DNA from: Pseudomonas sp. NBRC 111124
Lineage (GTDB): Bacteria > Pseudomonadota > Gammaproteobacteria > Pseudomonadales > Pseudomonadaceae
Assembly: GCF_001320245.1 (NCBI RefSeq)
Contig: NZ_BCBA01000004.1
Coordinates: 118,913-182,912, forward strand
Reading direction: 5' to 3'
Length of the DNA: 64,000 nucleotides
Of the stretch, positions 25,713 to 34,662 are shown one piece after another. The position numbers and the translations under genes were made by a program. The notes below the pieces were generated by a model, which made no database searches, had not been told where the DNA came from, and was given only the letters and a program-made list of their open reading frames with translations. How positions within the stretch are numbered: position 1 is the stretch's first letter; each line of letters begins with the position of its first letter.

Positions 25713-28523
25713 TCATCGAAACTTTGAACGCGCGTAAGTCATCAGCCTACCAAACACCCTATTGACCCCATGGTTGCCAAGGGACGACTGACGATATTGT
25801 CTTCTGGGGGAGTATGCTTGCCACTCCGGACTTCCAAAAACCTCAGCATGGGCTATTTCCTTACCTTCCCTATGGAAAAATAAATTTTCCCTGACCTCCG
25901 GAACATCCCGATGTCGATACAGCCACCGAAGTTCACCCGCCGTCACACTTTGCCCACCATCACCGCGCTTTGAAGCGACGTTACCAATATTGATGCCATC
26001 CATTAAAAAATGAACCGGGGCCATCCGACTGATCAGTTGATATTCAAGTCCCGCCTTGCTCGTTCTCTTCCAGAGCCCAACCTCAATGACCTTTGAATAC
26101 TCTCGCTCCAACTGCCTTGCGCCTCGCTGCGCCCGAACATTATATTTAGGGTGCGCATTGAGAAAGCGCTTAAATCCCAAAACCCTACCAGCATCATTAT
26201 AGAGCTCCTGAATAATATCATCAGGCTTATATTTCGTAGCTGATATCTTCGCGTCCCAAACGGCATCGGTAATCTGTGCTTGAGCATGAAACTCCACCGA
26301 TTCCCTGCTGTTTCTGCCATCTGGATTCAGCCTAGCGGTGATTATTTTTCCCATCGCTGAAGCAACCGATGAACGTAGACCATACAGAATATGGCCATTT
26401 TCAAACAAGTCTACCAGCAACGCTCCATCCTCCGTTGACGAGTTACCTAAGGTCACTCGACCGTCGAGATCGACGCAAACAACTGGATTATTATTGACCA
26501 TGCAAAAGAGATTCAGCCCATCTACAGGCCCAGCAGGATCCGAGCCGAGCCACCTGCCGACCCAGGGCTGATAATAGCGATACCCATAGTAATAGAGCCC
26601 GGTCGCATCGCGCTCCTTTCCAGAATAGCGCACCGTCTTGTAACCCGCCTCAACTTCATTGCGCGCAGCCCACAATGCGGTACCGCCGAAGGGGTAATAT
26701 TCTTCTTGGCTGATCAACTTACCGTCGCCGTCAACTTCCAGCGCACTGCTGCCCAGCAGATTCTCATGGCTGTAACGCAACTGGTTGTTCTCTACCTCAG
26801 CAGGTTGTCCTGCCTCCCAGTACAATAGCCGCACTTGCCCTGGGCTTTCACCCACGATGACCACCTGCAGGTTCTCCATGACATTTTCGCCACGTTGCAG
26901 CGTACGCAACTCCAACCCCGGCAAATAAATAACCCGTTGTGATTGCAAACTGCGAACTGTCTGCCGTATGCCAACCTTCAGTACACGCTGGCTGTTGCCG
27001 TCATAGTGGTAGTGTTCTGTGTCCTTGGCCGCCCCATCACTCATTATCGAAGACACCTGCCTGAGCTCCGCACGCGGAGTCCAGTCCAATCGCTGCCCAG
27101 GCAAAAGCAAGACCTGCTGGCCGCCAGGGGTGAACAATGCGTCAACCGCTGCCGGGTCCTTGGCAAGGTTGCTCAGCACTCCTCGGTTGCTGCGGTCGCT
27201 GATTATGATGTCGGTCGTATAGCTGTTGTTAGTGGCAGGAGCGCTATGACGAACATGCGTCAAGTTGCCCGCATCGTCATAACAAAAGGTGCGTGTGTAT
27301 TGGGTCCCGATAGTGCTGTCAAAGAAAGCGAACGACGGGACGAGGGACGTCTGTTGGCCGGCGTTGGCCATTTCACGGCCAATGGCCTTGACCAGCTGGT
27401 AGAGGGTGTCATACGCGTACTCACTTTCCGGAGCCACCTTCTGGTTGCGCCAGAATCGAGTTGCCTCGACATCGTTGCGTAGCTTGATCACGTTGCCGAC
27501 CGGATCGTAGGCATAGTGCAGATCCTGCAATACTTTCGCGCCACTGGCATGCCCGGGGGGGCGCTCGGTCAATATGCTGGACAAACGCTGCGTCATGGCC
27601 TCGTAGGTGTTGAAGGTCAGCACCCCGTTGCCATGTTCCTCGCGCAGTCTCCGGCCAGTCGCAGCGAAACTCAGGCGCTTGACGACCGTTTGCTCGGCCG
27701 AGCCTTTGATCGTCAACCAGCTACCGCTGAATTGGCCAGCCACGTCATAGGCCATGCGCTGCAGGTTGCCCATGGCATCGAGCTTTGTCAGCGCCGCTCC
27801 CAACGCATCGACCATGGTCAGCGTCCTATAGGTCTCGGAACCTAACCTGGCATTCCAATCGGCGATCTCTTCACCCTGCCAATTGGCGACAGTGTCGGGG
27901 TTATCAGCGAACTTCAGTAAACGCCGAGTAACCGAAATTGGCACGCCGCTCAGAGCAATGCGAGTGGTCTCCACCAGCCCAGCCGGGTCGTAATGACTGG
28001 TTGCATGGCCAACCAGGTTACTGACTTGCTCTTCTGGCGTAGTCCCGGCCCAGATGAAGCGTTCGGTAACGCAAGTATCGTTGTAGGCCAATCGCTCCGT
28101 CACGCTCAACAGGCGACCGCTCAACGTGCGGCTCTCATATTGCCAGGTGCGGGTAACTGCCTGGCTTCGGTCCTCGCTTCCTTCTGGGTCGATACCGCTC
28201 TGGGATAGCGCCATCAAGGGACGGCCAGCAACATCATCGATTGTCATCGAGATGCCAGCATCGACGCTCCGGGTATACCGGGTCGAACCGGCAAGACCTG
28301 TGAGGTAGTTGAAGTTCGTCCATCCCACAGCCGCCAGCCGAGGGTCGATACTGTGTATCAGGACGCCTCGGGCGTTGAACTGATGGTAGGTGATACGTTG
28401 ATCCGTCACCTCCGGTTTATCTGGCCGACGTAAATACTCAACAGTGCGAACGGTCAAGCCACGGTTATCGGTAACCGTGCCTGTCGGCGTGTTCCGGTTC
28501 AGTACCTGTACGATGCTGGTCAT
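25713..28523 (-). CDS. TccC-like Rhs protein with unknown C-terminal toxin-like domain
   Basis: The 936-residue protein begins like Tc-toxin C components (NRNTPTGTVTDNRGLTVRT, then YHQFNARGVLIHSIDPRL). It carries degenerate YD/Rhs repeats and reaches the Rhs core motif (YYGYRYYQPWVGRWLGSDPAG, then NLFCMVNNNPVVCVDLDGR) near residue 689. The remaining 247 residues (encoded at about 25716-26456) follow that conserved junction and have visibly AT-richer codons. In this family the shell encloses a toxic C-terminal peptide, released by self-cleavage at this site. No TcA or TcB gene is nearby, so it is an orphan. I do not recognise the C-terminal domain; a motif-like stretch is TAGELRWLYRHRDVPEV. 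An adjacent immunity gene is not evident. Confidence 0.85.
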   Translation of the reverse strand: MTSIVQVLNRNTPTGTVTDNRGLTVRTVEYLRRPDKPEVTDQRITYHQFNARGVLIHSIDPRLAAVGWTNFNYLTGLAGSTRYTRSVDAGISMTIDDVAGRPLMALSQSGIDPEGSEDRSQAVTRTWQYESRTLSGRLLSVTERLAYNDTCVTERFIWAGTTPEEQVSNLVGHATSHYDPAGLVETTRIALSGVPISVTRRLLKFADNPDTVANWQGEEIADWNARLGSETYRTLTMVDALGAALTKLDAMGNLQRMAYDVAGQFSGSWLTIKGSAEQTVVKRLSFAATGRRLREEHGNGVLTFNTYEAMTQRLSSILTERPPGHASGAKVLQDLHYAYDPVGNVIKLRNDVEATRFWRNQKVAPESEYAYDTLYQLVKAIGREMANAGQQTSLVPSFAFFDSTIGTQYTRTFCYDDAGNLTHVRHSAPATNNSYTTDIIISDRSNRGVLSNLAKDPAAVDALFTPGGQQVLLLPGQRLDWTPRAELRQVSSIMSDGAAKDTEHYHYDGNSQRVLKVGIRQTVRSLQSQRVIYLPGLELRTLQRGENVMENLQVVIVGESPGQVRLLYWEAGQPAEVENNQLRYSHENLLGSSALEVDGDGKLISQEEYYPFGGTALWAARNEVEAGYKTVRYSGKERDATGLYYYGYRYYQPWVGRWLGSDPAGPVDGLNLFCMVNNNPVVCVDLDGRVTLGNSSTEDGALLVDLFENGHILYGLRSSVASAMGKIITARLNPDGRNSRESVEFHAQAQITDAVWDAKISATKYKPDDIIQELYNDAGRVLGFKRFLNAHPKYNVRAQRGARQLEREYSKVIEVGLWKRTSKAGLEYQLISRMAPVHFLMDGINIGNVASKRGDGGQSVTAGELRWLYRHRDVPEVRENLFFHREGKEIAHAEVFGSPEWQAYSPRRQYRQSSLGNHGVNRVFGRLMTYARSKFR

Positions 28524-28599
28524 CGGCCACTCTCGTCGTCGGATTCCTCATGCTAACTGGGAAAGCGAGAAAAAAAGAACTGGCAAAAATGGTAGTTGC

Positions 28600-30171
28600 C
28601 TACAGCGCAATCCGACTCGGCTCACCGTCAATCAGACGCAGCAACCCGAGCGGGTTAGCGTCTTTCAGGGCTTCTGGCAGCAATGCATCCGGATAGTTCT
28701 GATAGCACACCGGCCGCAGGAACCGATCAATGGCCAAGGTCCCCACCGAGGTCCCCCGCGCATCGGACGTAGCCGGATACGGCCCGCCATGCACCATCGC
28801 ATCGCTCACCTCGACCCCGGTCGGGTAACCGTTGACCAACAGGCGACCGGCCTTGCGTTCGAGCAACGGCACCAGCGCGGCGAACCGCTCCAGGTCCTCA
28901 GGTTGGGCAATCAGCGTAGCGGTCAGTTGGCCATGCAAGGCGCCCAACGCACGGCGCAGCTCAGCTTCGTCGGCCACTTCGACCACTACCGTGGTCGGGC
29001 CAAAGACTTCTTCCTGCAGCAGCTCATCACCTTCCACCAGCAAGCTCACATCGGCCTGGAACAGCTGCGCATGAGCCTGCTCACCGCACTGCTCGTCCCC
29101 TGCCAGGTGGCGTACACCCGGGTGCTCGTGCAGACGCGCCACGCCATTGGTATAGCTGCGCAACGTGCCCGCATTGAGCATGGTCTGCCCCGGCTGGTCT
29201 GCCATGCGTGCAGCCAGTGCGGCAACAAAGGCCGAGAATGCTGGCCCGGCAATACCGATTACCAGGCCCGGGTTGGTGCAGAACTGCCCGCAACCCAGTA
29301 CCACCGAGGCCGCCAGCTCGGCAGCCAGCTGCTCGCCCCTGGCCTGCAACGCAGCCGGCAGCACCAGCACCGGGTTGATGCTGCTCATCTCGGCGAACAC
29401 CGGGATCGGCTGCGGGCGCGCCGCCGCCAGGTCGCACAAGGCCCGGCCACCCTTGAGCGAGCCGGTGAAGCCGACCGCCTGGATCGCCGAGTGGCGTACC
29501 AGCGCCTCGCCCACGCCAGCGCCATAGATCATGTTGAACACCCCGGCCGGCATGCCGGTGGCCTCGGCGGCGCGCTGGATGGCCTCGCCGACGTACTCGG
29601 CAGTGGCCATGTGGCCGCTGTGGGCCTTGACCACCACAGGGCAACCGGCCGCCAGCGCGGCAGCGGTGTCGCCGCCTGCCGTGGAGAACGCCAGCGGGAA
29701 GTTGCTGGCGCCGAACACCGCCACCGGGCCGACACCGGTGCGGTACTGGCGCAGGTCCGGGCGCGGCAGCGGCTGACGCTGTGGCTGTGCGCGGTCGATG
29801 CGTGCGCCCAGGTAATCGCCGCGGCGCAGCACTTGGGCGAACAGGCGCAACTGGTTACTGGTGCGGCTGCGCTCGCCCTGGATGCGTGCGGCGGGCAAAG
29901 CGGTTTCGCGGCAGACCGTGTCGATGAACCCCTCGCCAAGCGCATCCAGCTGCTCGGCAATGGCATCCAGGAACTGCGCGCGACGCGCCGGCGCCAGCCC
30001 GTTGTATTCGACAAAGGCCTGCTCGGCGGCGCGGGCGGCGGCATCCACCTCATCAGGCGTTGCCTGGGTGAACACTGGCGGCAGGGCCTCGCCCGTGCGT
30101 GCATCGAAACTCTGCAGGCGCACGCTGCCAGCGGCGCTGCGGGCGCCGCCGATGAAGTTGCTTCCCGACAT
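28600..30171 (-). CDS. 2,5-dioxovalerate (alpha-ketoglutarate semialdehyde) dehydrogenase
   Basis: This 523-residue aldehyde dehydrogenase has the nucleotide-site motif FGASNFPLAFS, catalytic Glu261 (VFAEMSSINP) and catalytic Cys298 (GCGQFCTNPG). The length and the FAEMSSINP sequence fit NADP-linked alpha-ketoglutarate semialdehyde dehydrogenases, which finish oxidative pentose or hexarate breakdown by making 2-oxoglutarate. The start at 30171 (MSGSNFIGG) follows AGGAG; a longer frame from 30189 is rejected. It lies 29 nt after the GguC-family gene, forming the third gene of a leftward operon. Confidence 0.88.
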   Translation of the reverse strand: MSGSNFIGGARSAAGSVRLQSFDARTGEALPPVFTQATPDEVDAAARAAEQAFVEYNGLAPARRAQFLDAIAEQLDALGEGFIDTVCRETALPAARIQGERSRTSNQLRLFAQVLRRGDYLGARIDRAQPQRQPLPRPDLRQYRTGVGPVAVFGASNFPLAFSTAGGDTAAALAAGCPVVVKAHSGHMATAEYVGEAIQRAAEATGMPAGVFNMIYGAGVGEALVRHSAIQAVGFTGSLKGGRALCDLAAARPQPIPVFAEMSSINPVLVLPAALQARGEQLAAELAASVVLGCGQFCTNPGLVIGIAGPAFSAFVAALAARMADQPGQTMLNAGTLRSYTNGVARLHEHPGVRHLAGDEQCGEQAHAQLFQADVSLLVEGDELLQEEVFGPTTVVVEVADEAELRRALGALHGQLTATLIAQPEDLERFAALVPLLERKAGRLLVNGYPTGVEVSDAMVHGGPYPATSDARGTSVGTLAIDRFLRPVCYQNYPDALLPEALKDANPLGLLRLIDGEPSRIAL

Positions 30172-30200
30172 GATTGACTCCTGTGACAACGATTGAAGGC

Positions 30201-31190
30201 TCAGAGGCTTTTCACCAAGCCCGGGCGCACGGCTTGCCCCGAGGCGACGATGCCATTGCGCAGTGGCTGGCCGAAGGCGTCGAGGCTGACCTCGAAGGTG
30301 TCGCCGGGGCGGGCCTGGATGCCATCGGCGAACGACAGCGTGGCAGTGCCGAAGTAATGCACGTGAACATCGCCCGGGCGCAGGAACTGGGCGTACTTGA
30401 AGTGGTGGAACTCAAGGTTCTCGAAGCTGTGGCACATGTTCTGCTCACCGGACAGGAACGGTTTGCTCCACAGTTCCTGACCATCGCGCAGGATGCGGCT
30501 GCGGCCTTCCAGGTGTGCCGGCAGCGCCCCCAGGCGCAGTTCCGGGCCGAAACTGCAGGCGCGCAGTTTGGAATGCGCCAGGTACAGGTAGTTGCGGCGC
30601 TCCATCACATGGTCGGAGAACTCGTTGCCCAGGGCGTAACCCAGACGGAACGGCGTGCCGCACTCGCCGATCACATACAGCCCGACCATCTCCGGCTCCT
30701 CGCCAGCATCTTCGGCAAAGGCCGGCAGCGGCAAGTCGGCGCCGGGGCGCACGACAATGGCGCCATCGCCCTTGTAGAACCACTCCGGTTGCGCGCCCTC
30801 CTCACCTGCTGGCGGTCGCCCGCCTTCAAGGCCCCACTGGAACATGCGCATGCTGTCGGTGACGGCGCCCTCGGCCTGCTGCTGGTGCATTTTGTCACGG
30901 GTGGCGGCGCTGCCCAGGTGGGTCAGGCCGGTACCGGTGACCAGGCAGTGCGCCGGGTCTTCGTGGTCCAGCGGTGGCAGCACCCGGCCTTCAGCCAGCA
31001 GCGCCAGGTAGTCATGGCCATCGCCCAGGCCTGCGGCCTGCACCTGGCTGAGCAGGTCGCGGCCAGCGGCAATAGCCTGCAAGGCCAGTTCACGGGTGCT
31101 GCTGGCGCCGCGGATTTCCAGGGCGCGCTCGCCCTCCACCACGCCGACCCGGCGCTGGCCGGCGGCAGTTTCGAATTGGATCAGTCGCAT
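30201..31190 (-). CDS. GguC/AraD1-family protein (fumarylacetoacetate hydrolase fold), probable 2-keto-3-deoxy sugar-acid dehydratase
   Basis: The 329-residue protein begins MRLIQFETAAGQRRVGVVEG. It has FAH-fold metal-site regions around PEMVGLYVIGECG and GYALGNEFSDHVMERRNY, typical of the GguC/AraD1 group. In Weimberg-type pathways FAH-family members dehydrate 2-keto-3-deoxy-pentonate to alpha-ketoglutarate semialdehyde. The semialdehyde dehydrogenase encoded next would use that product. The start at 31190 lies 10 nt inside the end of the MFS gene; a longer in-frame extension runs entirely through that gene and is rejected. The substrate stereochemistry (arabonate or xylonate) cannot be read. 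Confidence 0.8.
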   Translation of the reverse strand: MRLIQFETAAGQRRVGVVEGERALEIRGASSTRELALQAIAAGRDLLSQVQAAGLGDGHDYLALLAEGRVLPPLDHEDPAHCLVTGTGLTHLGSAATRDKMHQQQAEGAVTDSMRMFQWGLEGGRPPAGEEGAQPEWFYKGDGAIVVRPGADLPLPAFAEDAGEEPEMVGLYVIGECGTPFRLGYALGNEFSDHVMERRNYLYLAHSKLRACSFGPELRLGALPAHLEGRSRILRDGQELWSKPFLSGEQNMCHSFENLEFHHFKYAQFLRPGDVHVHYFGTATLSFADGIQARPGDTFEVSLDAFGQPLRNGIVASGQAVRPGLVKSL

Positions 31191-32503
31191 GCTTGTGCTC
31201 GCTTGTCGGTTGCAATGTTCACGGATGCCTGGCGCTGGCGGCGCTCGAGGCGGTTGTAGACGACGCCGGTCAGTACCAGCCCGAACACCATCACCACGGC
31301 CAGGAAATACAGGCCCGAGGACAGCTGGCCGGTGTGTTCCTTGAGCGCGCCGATGCCGAACGGCCCGAGGTAGCCGCCGAGGTTGCCGATCGAATTGATC
31401 AGGGCGATACCGGCCGCGGCGCTGGCACCGGAGAAGAAGCGCCCGGGCAAGGTCCAGAAGATCGCCGTGCAGGAGAACAGCGCGAAGGCCACCAGGCACA
31501 ACGCAGCCAACTGCAACGCCGGCACCGTCAGCCAGGCACTGAGAAACAGGCCCAGCGCGCCCAGGGCATACAGCAGGCCCAGGTGGCCGTAGCGGTCGTT
31601 GAGGCGGTCCGAGCTACGCGGGATGATCAGCAGGCCAATAATGCCGAACAGGTACGGCACCGCCGAGACAAAACCGGTCACTAGGTCACTGCCACCGAAC
31701 TGATGAATCAGCGTCGGTAACCACAGGCCTAGGCCATAGATGCTCAAGGTCACCGGCAGGTAGAACAGCGCCAGCAGCAGCACCCGGCCATCTTTCAGGG
31801 CGTGCAGCGGGTTGCCGTGGCGGGTCTGGCCGAACTCGCGCAGGTCGTTGGCCAGTTGCTCCTTGAGCCAGCTGCGCTGCGCATCGTCCAGCCAGCGCAC
31901 CCTGTCCGGGCCGTCCGGCAGCAGGCGCAGGGTCGGCCAGGCCAGCAGCACCGCCGGGGTGCCGATGCAGATAAACAGCCACTGCCAACCGTGCAGGCCG
32001 AGGTTGCCATCCAGGCCCAGCAAGGCGCCCGACAGGGGCCCTGTGACCAGCATCGCCAGCGGTTGCGAGAGGATGAACAAGCCAAGGATCTTGCCGCGAT
32101 GGCGCACCGGGTACCACTGGGTGATGTAGTACAGCACGCCGGGGAAGAACCCCGCCTCCGCCGCGCCGAGCAGCAAGCGCATCACATAAAAGCCATTGGG
32201 CCCGGTGACAAACGCCATGCCGATGGTGATCGCACCCCAGGTCAGCAGGATGCGGGCGAACCAGCGCCGGGCGCCGAAGCGGTCGAGCAGCAGGTTGCTG
32301 GGCACTTCGCACAGAAAATAACCGATGAAGAACAGCCCGGCACCGAGGCCGTAGGCCGCATCACCGAGGCCGATGTCGGCCCCCATGTGCAGCTTGGCAA
32401 AGCCCACCGCCGAGCGATCGACGTAGGCCACCAGGTAAAGCAGGACCAGAAAGGGGATGAGTTTCAGCGTGATCAGGCGGACGAGCCGCTGCTCCTGATT
32501 CAT
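31181..32503 (-). CDS. MFS transporter, anion:cation symporter family (sugar-acid importer)
   Basis: This 440-residue, 12-helix transporter starts MNQEQRLVRLITLKLIPFLV. It carries the first-helix motif YVDRSAVGFAK and the loop signature LLLDRFGARRWFARILLTWG, typical of ACS-family carriers for galactonate, tartrate and related acids. GGAG lies before the start. It is the first gene of the leftward operon with the GguC-like and dehydrogenase genes, facing the dehydratase gene over a 184-nt divergent promoter that holds two matching operators. It probably imports the pentonate or aldonate that the cluster degrades. Confidence 0.88.
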   Translation of the reverse strand: MNQEQRLVRLITLKLIPFLVLLYLVAYVDRSAVGFAKLHMGADIGLGDAAYGLGAGLFFIGYFLCEVPSNLLLDRFGARRWFARILLTWGAITIGMAFVTGPNGFYVMRLLLGAAEAGFFPGVLYYITQWYPVRHRGKILGLFILSQPLAMLVTGPLSGALLGLDGNLGLHGWQWLFICIGTPAVLLAWPTLRLLPDGPDRVRWLDDAQRSWLKEQLANDLREFGQTRHGNPLHALKDGRVLLLALFYLPVTLSIYGLGLWLPTLIHQFGGSDLVTGFVSAVPYLFGIIGLLIIPRSSDRLNDRYGHLGLLYALGALGLFLSAWLTVPALQLAALCLVAFALFSCTAIFWTLPGRFFSGASAAAGIALINSIGNLGGYLGPFGIGALKEHTGQLSSGLYFLAVVMVFGLVLTGVVYNRLERRQRQASVNIATDKRAQACD

Positions 32504-32588
32504 GGCGAGGTCTCCGATTGTTCTTGTAATGGGGACAGCACATGGCCGGGGTTTTGTGGGCAGACCTCCGGCGCGGTGACAGGATCAT

Positions 32589-32601
32589 ATAGTATTACTA
32601 T
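32589..32601. promoter_or_regulatory. Palindromic operator 1 in the divergent sugar-acid promoter
   Basis: The sequence ATAGTATTACTAT is a near-perfect palindrome (only the centre base is unpaired). It lies about 88 nt upstream of the MFS start and resembles FadR/GntR-type sites of the form TnGTA-n-TACnA. A matching site lies 73 nt away, about seven helical turns. The likely binder is the FadR-type regulator encoded at 34663. Confidence 0.6.
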
Positions 32602-32661
32602 TTAAAACACCAACCCTTCACACGGCGCTTTATTAGCGATAAAGTCGATCCAGAACGACAA

Positions 32662-32674
32662 ATAGTAATACTAA
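32662..32674. promoter_or_regulatory. Palindromic operator 2, next to the dehydratase start
   Basis: ATAGTAATACTAA repeats operator 1 in inverse form. It lies 13 nt before the dehydratase ATG, immediately upstream of its ribosome site (AAGGTG), where bound repressor would block transcription. The pair suggests DNA looping or joint control of both divergent units. Confidence 0.6.
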
Positions 32675-32687
32675 TAAGGTGTCCGTC

Positions 32688-34421
32688 ATGTCTGATAGCA
32701 AACGTCCCCTGCGCTCCGCCCAATGGTTCGGCACCGCCGACAAGAACGGTTTCATGTACCGCAGCTGGATGAAGAACCAGGGTATTCCTGACCACGAATT
32801 CCAGGGCAAGCCGATCATCGGCATCTGCAACACCTGGTCAGAGCTGACCCCGTGCAACGCGCACTTTCGCAAGATTGCCGAGCATGTGAAGAAAGGCGTG
32901 CTGGAGGCCGGCGGCTTCCCGGTGGAGTTCCCGGTGTTCTCCAGCGGCGAGTCCAACCTGCGCCCCACCGCGATGCTCACTCGCAACCTGGCAAGCATGG
33001 ACGTGGAAGAAGCCATCCGCGGCAACCCGGTGGACGCCGTGGTGCTGCTGACCGGCTGCGACAAGACCACCCCAGCCCTGCTGATGGGCGCTGCCAGCTG
33101 CGACGTGCCAGCGATCGTGGTCACCGGCGGACCTATGCTCAACGGCAAGCACAAAGGCCGCGACATCGGCGCTGGCACCATCGTCTGGCAGATGCATGAG
33201 GCCTACAAAGCCGGGCAGATCGACCTCAACGAGTTCCTTTCGGCCGAAGCCGGTATGTCGCGCTCGGCGGGCACCTGCAACACCATGGGCACCGCCTCGA
33301 CCATGGCGTGCATGGCCGAAGCGCTGGGTACCTCGCTGCCGCACAACGCGGCGATCCCGGCAGTGGATTCGCGCCGTTACGTGCTGGCTCACCTGTCGGG
33401 CATGCGCATCGTCGAGATGGTCAATGAAGACCTGCGCCTGTCGAAGATCCTCACCCGCGAAGCCTTCGAGAATGCCATCCGTGTCAACGCCGCCATCGGC
33501 GGTTCGACCAACGCGGTGATCCACCTCAAGGCCATCGCCGGGCGCATCGGCGTCGACCTGCAGCTGGAAGACTGGACCCGCGTCGGCCGTGGCACGCCGA
33601 CCCTGGTCGACCTGCAACCGTCCGGGCGCTTCCTGATGGAAGAGTTCTACTACGCAGGCGGCCTGCCGGCGGTGATCCGTCGCCTGGGCGAGCACAACCT
33701 GCTGCCCTACCCCGGCGCATTGACCGCCAACGGCAAGAGCCTGTGGGACAACTGCCAGTGCGCGCCGTTGTATGACGAAGAGGTCATCCGCCCGATCGAC
33801 AAGCCGCTGGTGGCCGATGGCGGCATCTGCATCCTGCGCGGCAACCTCGCGCCGAAGGGCGCGGTGCTCAAGCCTTCGGCGGCAACCCCAGAGCTGATGC
33901 GCCACCGTGGCCGCGCGGTGGTGTTCGAGAACTTCGAGGACTACAAGGCGCGCATCAACGACCCGGAACTGGAGGTCGATGCAAGCTCGGTGCTGGTGAT
34001 GAAACACTGCGGCCCGAAGGGTTACCCGGGCATGGCCGAAGTGGGCAACATGGGCCTGCCGGCCAAGCTGCTGGCCCAGGGTGTGACCGACATGGTGCGC
34101 ATCTCCGACGCGCGCATGAGCGGCACGGCGTATGGCACCGTAGTCCTGCACGTGGCTCCGGAGGCTGCCGCAGGCGGGCCTTTGGCGGCCGTGCGCGAAG
34201 GTGACTGGATCGAGCTGGACTGCCATGAAGCCCGCTTGCACCTGGATATCTCCGATGAGGAACTGGCCGGCCGCCTGGCGGATCTGCAGGCGCCGCAGCA
34301 GTTGATCAGCGGGGGTTATGCGAAGTTGTACATTGACCATGTGATGCAGGCCGATGAAGGCTGCGACTTCGACTTCCTGGTCGGTTGCCGGGGTTCTGCG
34401 GTGCCCAAGCACTCCCACTGA
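32688..34421 (+). CDS. IlvD/Edd family dehydratase, probable L-arabonate/pentonate dehydratase
   Basis: This 577-residue enzyme should convert an aldonic acid to its 2-keto-3-deoxy form with an Fe-S cluster and Mg. The three cluster cysteines of the family are visible: Cys56 (LTPCNAHF), Cys124 (TGCDKTTP) and Cys197 (SAGTCNTMG). The length and the KTTPALLMGAAS motif fit sugar-acid dehydratases (arabonate/xylonate) rather than branched-chain IlvD. The start at 32688 is preceded by AAGGTG; a GTG 9 nt upstream is in frame but has no better site. With the divergent GguC-like protein and semialdehyde dehydrogenase it completes a route from pentonate to 2-oxoglutarate. Confidence 0.88.
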   Translation: MSDSKRPLRSAQWFGTADKNGFMYRSWMKNQGIPDHEFQGKPIIGICNTWSELTPCNAHFRKIAEHVKKGVLEAGGFPVEFPVFSSGESNLRPTAMLTRNLASMDVEEAIRGNPVDAVVLLTGCDKTTPALLMGAASCDVPAIVVTGGPMLNGKHKGRDIGAGTIVWQMHEAYKAGQIDLNEFLSAEAGMSRSAGTCNTMGTASTMACMAEALGTSLPHNAAIPAVDSRRYVLAHLSGMRIVEMVNEDLRLSKILTREAFENAIRVNAAIGGSTNAVIHLKAIAGRIGVDLQLEDWTRVGRGTPTLVDLQPSGRFLMEEFYYAGGLPAVIRRLGEHNLLPYPGALTANGKSLWDNCQCAPLYDEEVIRPIDKPLVADGGICILRGNLAPKGAVLKPSAATPELMRHRGRAVVFENFEDYKARINDPELEVDASSVLVMKHCGPKGYPGMAEVGNMGLPAKLLAQGVTDMVRISDARMSGTAYGTVVLHVAPEAAAGGPLAAVREGDWIELDCHEARLHLDISDEELAGRLADLQAPQQLISGGYAKLYIDHVMQADEGCDFDFLVGCRGSAVPKHSH

Positions 34422-34480
34422 GCCTGTACCTGCCCCCGGGAGCAACGGTCTTGCCCGATATCTGAGGCTAACGCCTCCCC

Positions 34481-34594
34481 TGTGGGAGCCGCGCTTGCCG
34501 GCGATGGGCCGCGAAGCGGCCCCAGGATTTCAAGGTTTTGCACAAACTGCCGGGGCCGCTTCGCGGCCCATCGCCGGCAAGCGCGGCTCCCACA
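34481..34594. repeat. REP doublet: perfect 43-bp inverted repeat
   Basis: The arms at 34481-34523 and 34552-34594 are exact reverse complements, 43 nt long, separated by 28 nt. Each arm begins or ends with TGTGGGAGCCGCGCTTGCCG and contains the smaller palindromes GCCGGCGATGGGCC and GCCGCGAAGCGGC. This is a typical head-to-head REP pair between the dehydratase and the regulator gene. It could fold as a long hairpin in RNA from either strand. Confidence 0.88.
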
Positions 34595-34662
34595 AGTACA
34601 GCGTACGCCTGGAAGCTGGTGATATGATGCCCCCCCGCTCCGATGGACCGCCAGCACCGCAC

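Noticed and set aside
28444..30177. 577-codon frame opposite the aldehyde dehydrogenase
   Set aside because: It runs antisense over catalytic motifs of the dehydrogenase and matches no family.
31191..31499. N-terminal extension of the GguC-like protein
   Set aside because: It lies wholly inside the MFS gene in another frame; ATG at 31190 gives the family N-terminus.
32838..34445. 535-codon frame opposite the IlvD/Edd dehydratase
   Set aside because: Antisense shadow; the plus-strand gene has all three cluster cysteines.
34354..34662. Long N-terminal extension of the FadR-type regulator
   Set aside because: It would translate through the REP doublet and the end of the dehydratase gene; the winged helix begins only after 34663.
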